A DNA stretch of 64,000 nucleotides from Nocardia transvalensis (lineage in GTDB: Bacteria; Actinomycetota; Actinomycetes; Mycobacteriales; Mycobacteriaceae): assembly GCF_015477765.1 (NCBI RefSeq), contig NZ_JADLQQ010000011.1:124001-188000 (forward strand), written 5' to 3'. The notes below the pieces were generated by a model. That model had not been told where the DNA came from and did not search any database. It saw only the letters and a list, made by a program, of their open reading frames with translations. This document shows positions 17,108 to 25,002 of this stretch, piece after piece. The translations under genes were made by a program, and so were the position numbers. Numbering within the stretch: the first letter of the stretch is position 1; the number at the start of each line of letters is the position of its first letter.

Positions 17108-18274
17108 TCACTCGGCGAGATAGCGGCCCAGCCGGGCCAGCGCCTCCTCGATGTCGGCGGTAGCACCGGCGAAGGAGATGCGGACCGTATGGTTCCCGTT
17201 GCGGGTGTCGAAGTCGACGCCGGGTGCCAGGGCCACACCGGTGTGTGCCAACAGGTCCGCGCACCAGCCGGTCGAATTATTGGTCAAATGACCGATATCG
17301 GCATAGGCGTAGAATGCGCCGTCGGCGGGCGCCAGATCGGTGATCCCCAATTTGGGCAGACCCTCGAGCAGCAGCGCGCGGTTTTCGGTGTAGCGGCGGA
17401 CATGGCCGTCCAACTCGGCCCGGGCCTCGGCGCCGAAGGCATGCACGGCGGCGTACTGGGAGATGGCCGGCGGGCAGATCGTCATATTGGACGCCAGCCG
17501 CTGCAGCGCCGGGCGCAGACCGGCCGGTGCCAGCATCCAGCCCAGGCGCCAGCCGGTCATGGAGAAGTACTTCGACACCGAGCCGATCACCACGGCCTCG
17601 CGAGAGGTCTCCCAGGCCGAGGAGGTCGGTTCGGTATCGGTATCCGAATAGACGATGCCGTGGTAGATCTCGTCGGAGATCAGCAGCGTCCCGTGCTCGT
17701 CGCACCAGCGGGCCAGCGCGGCCAGTTCGGCGGGGGCGATCATGGTGCCGGTCGGGTTGGCCGGGCTGGCGACGATCAATCCGGCGGGCGGCTCGGGCAG
17801 GGCATCGAGCATGGCGACGGTGGGCTGGAAGCGGGCCTCCGGGCCGCAGTCGAGTTCGATCACCTCGCAGCCCAGGGCGGCGAGGGTGTTGCGATAGGCC
17901 GGATAGCCGGGCCGGGCCACCACGACCGTGTCGCCCGGATCGAAGGCGGCCAGGAAGGTGAGGGTGAACGCGCCGGACGAACCGGTCGTCACCACCACAT
18001 CGTCCGCGTCCACCTCGATGCCGTAGGTTCGGCGGTGATGGTCGGCGATGGTCTCGCGCAACGGCAGGATGCCGAAAGTCTCGGTGTAGCCGAGCAATTC
18101 GGCGTCCAGCGCGGCCTTGGTCGCCCGCAGCACCGGGGCCGGAGCGGGGGTGGACGGTTGCCCGGCGGCCAGCACCAGCACATCGCCGTGGGTGCGGGCA
18201 CGCTCGGCGGCCGCCTTCCAGACATCCATGACGTAGAAGGTCGGAACGTCCGACCGACGGGATTCACTGCGCAC
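17108..18274 (-). CDS. PLP-dependent class I aminotransferase (Rv3565 AspB-like)
   Basis: A 388-residue fold-type I aminotransferase. It matches the M. tuberculosis Rv3565 pattern closely: VPTFYVMDVWKAAAERARTHG at the start, LVLAAGQPS, VVTTGSSGAF, SPANPTG, and SVSKYFSMTGWRLGW with the cofactor Lys. R in VRISFAG near the C-terminus should bind the substrate carboxylate. Rv3565 is annotated as an aspartate aminotransferase, but the true substrate is not known to me. It is divergent from the M23 peptidase. Confidence 0.88.
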   Translation of the reverse strand: MRSESRRSDVPTFYVMDVWKAAAERARTHGDVLVLAAGQPSTPAPAPVLRATKAALDAELLGYTETFGILPLRETIADHHRRTYGIEVDADDVVVTTGSSGAFTLTFLAAFDPGDTVVVARPGYPAYRNTLAALGCEVIELDCGPEARFQPTVAMLDALPEPPAGLIVASPANPTGTMIAPAELAALARWCDEHGTLLISDEIYHGIVYSDTDTEPTSSAWETSREAVVIGSVSKYFSMTGWRLGWMLAPAGLRPALQRLASNMTICPPAISQYAAVHAFGAEARAELDGHVRRYTENRALLLEGLPKLGITDLAPADGAFYAYADIGHLTNNSTGWCADLLAHTGVALAPGVDFDTRNGNHTVRISFAGATADIEEALARLGRYLAE

Positions 18275-18450
18275 CCCGACGACGGTAGAGCACTCGAAGC
18301 CGATGGCGGCCGGGTATTCGGCTGTCTCGCTTTCCTGAGATGAGGCTGAGTTGTGCGGAGGCCGCCTGCCACTTGGGCAATTGTCCTGTTATCGTCGGCA
18401 GAATGCCTGACCAGGCACGCCGCGCGAGGTCGTACGAGGGGGGTTGGACG

Positions 18451-19404
18451 GTGATCCGACCCGACTGGCGTACCGCGCTGCGGAGGGACGACCCCTCCGC
18501 GTGGCAGCGGGCACGCAGTTCGGGTCGGCAGGCTCGGCGCGCCGCGCAGCGGGCCTGGTCGACGGCGCTCGAGTTCGCCCGGGCGGTCGGGCGCATCGAC
18601 TGGCGTGCGCAGGTGCGCCGCGACTGGCGGGCCGAGGCGCGCGAGCAGTGGCCGCGGCTGCGCATCTGGCTGATTGGGCACCGGGTGCTGGTGGCGGGCG
18701 TGGCCGCGGTGGCCGTATTCGCCGCCGCCGATACCACCGCACCCCGGCAGACGGCGCTGGATCTCGCGCCGGGCAGCAGCCAGCGGGTGCCGGTGGCCTA
18801 TCCGCTGCAGGTGAAGGCGACGACGGAATCCAGTAAGCGCTACTTGAACGCCATCAACAACGGCGAACGCATTCGCGAATCACAGGTGGTGGCCGCGGCG
18901 GCCCGCGCGACCCTGGAACGCGCCAAGGCCGAGGCCGCCGCGGCGGCCGCCGGTGATCCGCAGCCGTGGCTGAACGGCACCGTCACCACGCTGCCCGGCG
19001 GCATCCTGCCCGGGATCGGCGGCTTCGTGCTGCCCGCCCGCGGCGTCTTCACCTCCGGCTTCGGACAGCGTTGGGGCACTTTCCATTTCGGTATCGATAT
19101 CGCCGCGCCCATCGGCTCCCCCATCTACGCGGTGACCGACGGCACCGTCATCGACGCCGGCCCCGCCCAGGGCTTCGGCCTGTGGGTCCGTATCCGCCAC
19201 GACGACGGCACCATCTCCGTCTACGGCCATATGTACGACTTCTCGGTCTCGGTCGGCGAACGCGTCCGCGCGGGCCAGCAGATCGCCCGCGTCGGCAACC
19301 GGGGCGACTCCACCGGCCCCCACCTGCACTTCGAAATCCTCGTCGGCGGCCACCACGTCGACCCCACCCCATGGCTGGCCATGCACGGCCTGAAGTTCGG
19401 GTAG
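18451..19404 (+). CDS. Membrane-anchored M23 metallopeptidase
   Basis: About 317 residues. A charged cytoplasmic N-terminal region of about 70 residues is followed by one membrane segment (VLVAGVAAVAVFAAAD), an Ala-rich linker, and a LytM/M23 domain. The zinc site is intact: HFGIDIAAP gives His and Asp, and GPHLHFEI gives the HxH pair. It should therefore cut peptidoglycan cross-bridges outside the membrane. I chose the GTG at 18451 because GAGGGGGG lies upstream; an ATG at 18403 in the same frame has a poorer ribosome site. It converges with purD, with a small TGACC/GGTCA hairpin at 19409-19422. Confidence 0.85.
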   Translation: MIRPDWRTALRRDDPSAWQRARSSGRQARRAAQRAWSTALEFARAVGRIDWRAQVRRDWRAEAREQWPRLRIWLIGHRVLVAGVAAVAVFAAADTTAPRQTALDLAPGSSQRVPVAYPLQVKATTESSKRYLNAINNGERIRESQVVAAAARATLERAKAEAAAAAAGDPQPWLNGTVTTLPGGILPGIGGFVLPARGVFTSGFGQRWGTFHFGIDIAAPIGSPIYAVTDGTVIDAGPAQGFGLWVRIRHDDGTISVYGHMYDFSVSVGERVRAGQQIARVGNRGDSTGPHLHFEILVGGHHVDPTPWLAMHGLKFG

Positions 19405-19419
19405 TGGGTGACCTTTCGG

Positions 19420-20697
19420 TCAGACGCGGGCGGGGATGGAGATGCGGTCTTCGACGGCGGCGAGGGCGATGTCGGTGCGGTAGTGGCTGCCGGGGAGTTT
19501 GATCCTGGCGATGCGGTCGTAGGCGCGGGTGCGGGCCTCGGTGAGGTCGGCGCCGGTGGCCACCACGTTGAGGACGCGGCCGCCCGCGGACAGCAGGGCG
19601 CCGTCGTCGCGCAGGGACGTACCGGCATGCAGGACTTCGGTATTCGCCTCGGTGGCGTCGGCACCGGAGATCACGTCGCCGGTGCGGGGGCGGGCCGGGT
19701 AGTTCTCGGCGGCCAGCACGACGGTGAGGGCCGAACCGTCCTTCCAGCGCGGGGGTTCGGCCTGGGCCAGGGTGCCCGTGGCCGTCGCATGCAGCAGGGC
19801 GCCGAGCGGGCTGTCGAGCAGCGCCAGCACCGCCTGGGTCTCCGGATCGCCGAAGCGGCAATTGAATTCGACCACCGCGGGCCCCGCCTGGCCGATCGCC
19901 AAACCGGCGTACAGCAGGCCGGAGAACGGAACTCCACGCCGAACCATCTCCGCCGCAACGGGTTTCACGACCTCGTCGACGATCTCGGCAACGGTGTCGC
20001 CGGGCAGCCAGGGCAGCGGGGTGTAGGCGCCCATGCCGCCGGTGTTGGGGCCGGTGTCGCCGTCACCGACGCGCTTGTGATCCTGGGCGGGCAGCAGCGG
20101 TACCACCGTCTCGCCGTCGACCAGACAGAACAGCGACACCTCGGGCCCGTCGAGGAACGATTCCAGCAGCACCGGATGGCCCTGTTCGAGCAGTTCGGCG
20201 CCGTGATCGCGGGCCGCGGACCGGTCGGCGGTCACCACCACGCCCTTACCGGCGGCGAGTCCGTCGTCCTTGACCACCCAGGTGGGGCCGAAGCGGTCCA
20301 GGGCGGCATCGAGTTCGCCCGGGTGATCGACGACCTCGCTGTGCGCGGTGCGCACCCCGGCGGCAGCCATCACGTCCTTGGCGAACGCCTTCGATCCCTC
20401 GATGCGGGCCGCGGCGGCCGACGGGCCGAAGCAGGCGATCCCCGCCGCGCGCACGGCATCGGCGATTCCGAGGACCAGCGGCACCTCGGGCCCGATCACC
20501 ACCAGATCGACCCCGAGTTCGCGTGCCAGGCCCACCACCGCCTCGGCGCTGCACGGATCGACCGGCCGCACCTGGGCATGCTGGGCGATGCCCGGGTTAC
20601 CGGGAGCGGCGCAGATCGCGCTCACCCCGGGATCGCGCCGCAGGGCCTCGACGAGGGCGTGTTCACGGGCTCCGGAACCGATGACGAGTACGCGCAC
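19420..20697 (-). CDS. purD: Phosphoribosylamine-glycine ligase
   Basis: A 425-residue ATP-grasp enzyme that joins glycine to phosphoribosylamine in the second step of purine synthesis. It has the family start VLVIGSGAREHALVEAL, GPEVPLVLGIAD, the ATP-grasp region WVVKDDGLAAGKGVVV and the metal-binding VVEFNCRFGDPETQ. I chose the GTG at 20697, which gives the standard start and length. The M. tuberculosis relative is Rv0772, in the same broad neighbourhood as phoPR and purB. Confidence 0.96.
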   Translation of the reverse strand: MRVLVIGSGAREHALVEALRRDPGVSAICAAPGNPGIAQHAQVRPVDPCSAEAVVGLARELGVDLVVIGPEVPLVLGIADAVRAAGIACFGPSAAAARIEGSKAFAKDVMAAAGVRTAHSEVVDHPGELDAALDRFGPTWVVKDDGLAAGKGVVVTADRSAARDHGAELLEQGHPVLLESFLDGPEVSLFCLVDGETVVPLLPAQDHKRVGDGDTGPNTGGMGAYTPLPWLPGDTVAEIVDEVVKPVAAEMVRRGVPFSGLLYAGLAIGQAGPAVVEFNCRFGDPETQAVLALLDSPLGALLHATATGTLAQAEPPRWKDGSALTVVLAAENYPARPRTGDVISGADATEANTEVLHAGTSLRDDGALLSAGGRVLNVVATGADLTEARTRAYDRIARIKLPGSHYRTDIALAAVEDRISIPARV

Positions 20698-20821
20698 GCA
20701 CGACAGCTTAGGTGACGTGCCGAATCGCCTCCGCGGGTATCGACAGGACAACCGCATGCCCGCCGGACCGGCCATCGCCGCATGGTGCCCGCGGGCAGGT
20801 GCGGCGCGTAATCTCCGAGGC

Positions 20822-21247
20822 ATGGCTTCTGTGTTCAGCGCGATCATTGCCGGTCAGTTGCCGGGTCGGTTCGTGTGGGAGGACGACGAGTTCGTCGCCT
20901 TCCTGACGATCAACCCGATCACCCAGGGGCATACGCTCGTCGTGCCCCGCAAGGAGATCGATCAGTGGCAGGACATCGATTCGGACACCTTCGCGCGGCT
21001 GACCGGGGTAGCCCAGAAGATCGGCCAGGCGGTGCGCGCGGCCTGGGAGGCCCCGCGCGCGGGCCTGCTCATCGCGGGCCTCGAGGTGCCGCACCTGCAC
21101 GTGCACGTCTTCCCCGCCTTCGAACTCGGCGACTTCAACATCTCCCAGGCCGACCCCGACCCGAGCAAGGAATCCCTGGACGAGGCCCAGGCCAAGATCA
21201 AGCAGGCCCTGCGCGACCTCGGCTACGGGGCCAACGTCCCCGACTGA
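20822..21247 (+). CDS. HIT family protein
   Basis: A 141-residue histidine-triad protein. FSAIIAGQLPGRFVWEDDE opens it and HLHVHVFPA is the catalytic triad near residue 100. It resembles Rv0759c, which also lies next to phoR. It likely hydrolyses AMP- or GMP-linked substrates. It is divergent from purD and converges with phoR, from which it is separated by a tandem 23-base repeat. Confidence 0.9.
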   Translation: MASVFSAIIAGQLPGRFVWEDDEFVAFLTINPITQGHTLVVPRKEIDQWQDIDSDTFARLTGVAQKIGQAVRAAWEAPRAGLLIAGLEVPHLHVHVFPAFELGDFNISQADPDPSKESLDEAQAKIKQALRDLGYGANVPD

Positions 21248-21253
21248 CTTCGT

Positions 21254-21299
21254 CAGCGGGGAAGCGAAAGCCGGGCCAGCGGGGAAGCGAAAGCCGGGC
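21254..21299. repeat. Two exact 23-base tandem repeats between HIT and phoR
   Basis: CAGCGGGGAAGCGAAAGCC plus GGGC occurs twice in direct succession, and the first bases of a third copy (CAGTGGGG) follow. It lies in the 79-base gap between two convergent genes and has no coding meaning. It looks like a recent slippage duplication. Confidence 0.85.
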
Positions 21300-21326
21300 C
21301 AGTGGGGTGGCGCTCGGGAGAGCCGG

Positions 21327-22745
21327 TCAGTGGGTGCGGGGGAGGCGGACGGTGAAGGTGGTGCCCTTGCCGGGGGTGCTGGCTACCGTGACGGTGCCGC
21401 CGTGGGCTGCGACCAGGGCTTGGACGATGGACAGGCCGAGGCCGGTGCCGCCGCTGTCGCGGCTGCGCGAGGTGTCGGTGCGGTAGAAGCGTTCGAAGAT
21501 GCGCTCGGCCTGGTCCGGCGGCAGTCCGGGTCCGGTGTCGGCGACCTCCAGCCGGACCTCGTGCTCGGCCGGGGTCAGCCGCACCGTCACCGCGGCGCTC
21601 GGCGGGGTGTGGATGAGCGCGTTGTTGATCAGGTTGGCCAGCACCTGCCGCAGCCGCGCCTCGTCGCCGAGGATCTCCACAGTGCCGCTGCCGGGCCTGA
21701 TTTCGAGATCGATCGGCCGTTCGGGTCCGTCCGGGCGCTGGGCGGCGTCGACGGCACGCGCATTGTGCACCGCATCGCTGGCCAGAGCGAGCAGATCGAC
21801 AGGGCGCTGCTCCACCGGCCGCTGCGCATCGAGTCGTGCCAGCATGAGCAGGTCCTCCACCAGCAGGCTCATCCGGTTCGACTCGCGTTCGATGCGATCC
21901 ATGAACAGCTCCGGATCCGCCAGCGCCCCTTGCCGATACAGCTCCGCGAAGCCCTTGATGGTCGTGAGCGGGGTGCGCAGTTCGTGGCTGGCATCGGCGA
22001 CGAAGCGGCGCATGTTCGCCTCCGACCGTCGGGCGGCCTCCTCCGACGCCTCGGTCGTGGCGAAGGCCTGCTGAATCTGGGAGAGCATGCCGTTCAACGA
22101 TTGTGACAACCGGTCGACCTCGGTATTGCTGCCCTGCACCGGAACTCGTCGATTCAGATCACCGCCCGCGATGGCGGCGGCGGTCTTCTCCACATCCCGC
22201 AGCGGCCGCAGGCTGCGCCGAATCACCAACTGCGCCACCACGGCCAGTGCGATCAGCACGAAACCGCCGACCACAACTTCCAGTCCGATCAACCGGTCGA
22301 CGATTCGCTCGGTCTCGCTCAGTCGCTGCGCCGCCACCACCGTGGTGCCTCGCGGGGACACGATTCGGACGGCACGCCAATGCAGCCCCGGATCGCCCAC
22401 CGAGCCAACAGTTCTCGGACGCCGCCCGAGGTCGGGCGGAATATCGGGGATGACGGTCCGGTCGGGGAAGTCGACCCGCGGCGGGTCACCGGCCGAATCT
22501 TGAACCGTCACATAGAAAAGGTTCAACCGGTCGAACGGCGCTCGCGGAGGTGGCCGCGTCGGATCGGCCGCACCGTGCGCGATCTGGACGATCTGCTTGT
22601 CCACACTGTCGAGCACGACCCGGTGCATCGCCGAGGTCACCGCGATTCCGGACACCAGCAGCCCCAGCGCCGCCAGGGACACCAGCGCGACGACCAGCGT
22701 TACGCGCAACGGCACCGAGGCGAGGCGACGCGAGAGGATGCTCAT
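21327..22745 (-). CDS. phoR: Sensor histidine kinase PhoR
   Basis: A 472-residue membrane kinase. Two membrane segments (about residues 15-37 and 155-178) flank an extracellular sensor region that contains TVIPDIPPDLGRRP, as in mycobacterial PhoR. A HAMP domain follows, then the phosphorylated His in DASHELRTPLTTIKGFAELYRQGA, the N box NLINNALIH and the G boxes DTGPGLP and GGTGLGLSIV. It overlaps phoP by 4 bases, so the pair is translated together. In M. tuberculosis PhoPR responds to acid and controls lipid and secretion genes; whether the same signals apply here is inference. Confidence 0.93.
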   Translation of the reverse strand: MSILSRRLASVPLRVTLVVALVSLAALGLLVSGIAVTSAMHRVVLDSVDKQIVQIAHGAADPTRPPPRAPFDRLNLFYVTVQDSAGDPPRVDFPDRTVIPDIPPDLGRRPRTVGSVGDPGLHWRAVRIVSPRGTTVVAAQRLSETERIVDRLIGLEVVVGGFVLIALAVVAQLVIRRSLRPLRDVEKTAAAIAGGDLNRRVPVQGSNTEVDRLSQSLNGMLSQIQQAFATTEASEEAARRSEANMRRFVADASHELRTPLTTIKGFAELYRQGALADPELFMDRIERESNRMSLLVEDLLMLARLDAQRPVEQRPVDLLALASDAVHNARAVDAAQRPDGPERPIDLEIRPGSGTVEILGDEARLRQVLANLINNALIHTPPSAAVTVRLTPAEHEVRLEVADTGPGLPPDQAERIFERFYRTDTSRSRDSGGTGLGLSIVQALVAAHGGTVTVASTPGKGTTFTVRLPRTH

Positions 22746-23488
22746 CTCGCCGAGGACTTGCTCCGACTCGGCGCGCGCATCACGTATCCGACCCCGCGCA
22801 GCGTGTGGATCAGCCGGTCCGGCCCGGTGTCGACCTTCTTCCGCAGATAGGACACATACGTCTCGACCACGCCGACCTCACCCCCGAAGTCGTAGCGCCA
22901 GACGTGATCGAGGATGCGCGGTTTGCTCAGCACGGTGCCCGCATTGACCATGAAGTACCGCAGCAGGGTGAATTCCGTGGGCGACAGCGAAACCGGTTCG
23001 CCCGCCTTCCACACCTCATGGGTGTCGTCGTCCAATTCGATGTCCTCGAAGGTGATCCGCGAGGACTTGCGCTCCTCGATCGCGTGACCGGAGCGGCGCA
23101 GAATCACCCGCAACCGCGCCACCACCTCCTCCAGGCTGAAGGGTTTGGTCACGTAGTCGTCGGCACCGAGCGTGAGCCCGTTGACCTTGTCCTCCACCTC
23201 GTCCCGCGCGGTGAGAAACAGCACCGGCGCGTCCACCCCGTCGGCCCGCAACCGCCGCAGCAACCCGAACCCGTCCATCCCGGGCATCATCACGTCGACG
23301 ATCAGCGCATCCGGCCGAAACACCTTGGCCTTGTCCAACCCCTCGGCCCCATTGGACGCGGTCGCCACCTCGAACCCCTGATATCGCAGGCTCACCGACA
23401 GCAGCTCGACGATCATCGGCTCATCGTCGACCACCAACACCCGCGCCTCGGGCGTCCGCCCAGCAGCCCCACCGTTCATACCGCTCAT
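22742..23488 (-). CDS. phoP: Response regulator PhoP
   Basis: A 248-residue OmpR/PhoB-type regulator. The receiver domain has the acidic pocket VVDDE, the phosphorylated Asp in LIVDVMMPGMDG and Lys in VTKPFSLEE. The winged-helix domain ends with YVSYLRKKVDTG and LIHTLRGVGYVMR. Nearly the whole length matches M. tuberculosis PhoP (EARVLVVDDE, SLSPTEFTLLRYF, HVWRYDFGGEVGVVE). The ATG at 23488 has GGGAG as ribosome site, which lies inside the 3' arm of a 12-bp hairpin; an ATG at 23479 is the alternative start. Confidence 0.94.
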   Translation of the reverse strand: MSGMNGGAAGRTPEARVLVVDDEPMIVELLSVSLRYQGFEVATASNGAEGLDKAKVFRPDALIVDVMMPGMDGFGLLRRLRADGVDAPVLFLTARDEVEDKVNGLTLGADDYVTKPFSLEEVVARLRVILRRSGHAIEERKSSRITFEDIELDDDTHEVWKAGEPVSLSPTEFTLLRYFMVNAGTVLSKPRILDHVWRYDFGGEVGVVETYVSYLRKKVDTGPDRLIHTLRGVGYVMRAPSRSKSSAR

Positions 23489-23493
23489 GGTCC

Positions 23494-23532
23494 ACTCCCA
23501 GCGAATGAGCCCGCTGAGGCTTCGCTGGGAGT
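23494..23532 (-). promoter_or_regulatory. 12-bp stem-loop covering the phoP ribosome-binding site
   Basis: On the minus strand ACTCCCAGCGAA, a 15-base loop and TTCGCTGGGAGT form a perfect 12-bp stem that ends 5 bases before the phoP ATG. The 3' arm contains GGGAG, the only good ribosome site for that start. It may be a terminator for the upstream decarboxylase operon, a translational gate on phoP, or both. No T tract follows the stem. Confidence 0.6.
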
Positions 23533-23578
23533 TTCCTGGGAACCGGAGGTGGGATCGGTGAGAAGCCCCCGGGCCGGA

Positions 23579-24976
23579 TCACTCGGCGGCGACCTCGACG
23601 ATCGCCTCCAGCAGATCGGTCAAGGTTCGGTGGTCGGTGGTCGGAGACATGAGGGAGGCGCGTAGGTAGGGAGTGCCCGCGAGCTGGAAGGAGGAGAGGT
23701 AGAAGCGGCCGTCTTGGATCAACCGGGAACGGAGTTCGAGTTGGCGGTCTCCCCAGGGTTCGTAGCGGAAGCAGAGGATGTTGCTCTGGGGCCGGTACGG
23801 GGCGGTGAAGTCGGGGCGGTCCTGGATGAGTGTCCACAGATGAGTGGCCAGGTCGTACTGGCGCTCGACGTAGGAGCGCAGCGAGGCCTGCCCGCGGTAG
23901 GCCAGGGTCAGCAGGATCTTGAGGCCGAGCGGAGCCTTGGAGGTCTCGAAGGTGAACTGCCCCGGGTCCACGTCCTCGCTCTCCGGGCGGTAGAGATAGC
24001 TGGCGTCCTGTTTGAACAGGGTGTCGAGATAACGCTTCTCGCGGAACAACACTCCGGTGCACAGCGCCGACGTCCGGAGCATCTTGTGCCCGTCCCACAC
24101 GGTCGAATCCGCGCGCTCGATCCCGGCCAGCCGGCCGCGAAGCCGGGGCGATATCAGCGCGGCCGCACCGTGCGCACCGTCGAGATGGAACCACAGGTCG
24201 TTGCGCTCGCAGAACTCCGCCACCTCGGCGACCGGGTCGTACAGGCCCGTCCCGGTGGCGCAGCCGTTGGCCACCACCGCGATCGGACGGCGACCCTGTG
24301 CGCGCACCGCGGCAAGCGCCGGTGCCAGCCCCGCCGGATCGATGCGGCCCAGTTCATCGGTGGGAAGCGGATGGACCCCTCGCTCCCCCAGCCCCATCAC
24401 CGCGGCCGCCTTCCGCACGGAATAGTGGCTGGTCGCCGGGGCGAGCACGACGAGGTCACCGGGGTTGCCGTCCCGCCACGCGGTGGCGTCGGCGTGCGAG
24501 CGGGCGGCGAGCAGCGCGGTCAGGTTGCCCAGCGATCCGCCATTGGTCATGGCCCCGGTACCGGTCTCGGCCCAACCGAGGTGATCCAGCATCCAGCGGC
24601 ACACCGCCCGGTCGACGGCCGCGGCAGCCGGGGCGAGTTCGTAGACCAGCGGGATGTTGTTGGTCACCGCCTGCAGGAGATCGGCGACCACGCCGGGGGT
24701 GTCGGAGGGTGCGATCTGATGCGCCATGTACCCCGGGTGATGGTGACTGGCCGAGAGGTCGCTGTACGTGGTGACGAAAGACAGCAACTCGGGCAGGGTC
24801 ATACCCCCTTCCTCGACCCAGCGGCGCAGCTCGAGTCGTTTGGAGACCCACTCGATATCGGCCGCGGAGACGACATCACCCGATCCCGTGCGGACGGATT
24901 CGATATGGGTGGCGAGGGTCTCGAGGACCGCCGTCCCGACCTCTCTCATATCGTCGACAATGTCGACAGGGGACAT
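23579..24976 (-). CDS. Group II PLP-dependent decarboxylase
   Basis: A 465-residue enzyme of the aromatic-amino-acid/glutamate/DABA decarboxylase group. Markers in order are NGGSLGNLTALLAAR (phosphate pocket), ATSHYSVRKAAAVMGLG with the His that stacks on PLP, HLDGAHGAAA with the cofactor Asp, and VWDGHKMLRTSALC with the Schiff-base Lys. The substrate amino acid cannot be named. It follows the asparagine-synthetase gene by 26 bases on the same strand and is the third gene of a likely operon. It would supply an amine to the ligases encoded ahead of it, or act on their product (inference). Confidence 0.88.
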   Translation of the reverse strand: MSPVDIVDDMREVGTAVLETLATHIESVRTGSGDVVSAADIEWVSKRLELRRWVEEGGMTLPELLSFVTTYSDLSASHHHPGYMAHQIAPSDTPGVVADLLQAVTNNIPLVYELAPAAAAVDRAVCRWMLDHLGWAETGTGAMTNGGSLGNLTALLAARSHADATAWRDGNPGDLVVLAPATSHYSVRKAAAVMGLGERGVHPLPTDELGRIDPAGLAPALAAVRAQGRRPIAVVANGCATGTGLYDPVAEVAEFCERNDLWFHLDGAHGAAALISPRLRGRLAGIERADSTVWDGHKMLRTSALCTGVLFREKRYLDTLFKQDASYLYRPESEDVDPGQFTFETSKAPLGLKILLTLAYRGQASLRSYVERQYDLATHLWTLIQDRPDFTAPYRPQSNILCFRYEPWGDRQLELRSRLIQDGRFYLSSFQLAGTPYLRASLMSPTTDHRTLTDLLEAIVEVAAE

Positions 24977-25002
24977 GTTGGATCCTCTCTCGAGAACTGT
25001 CT

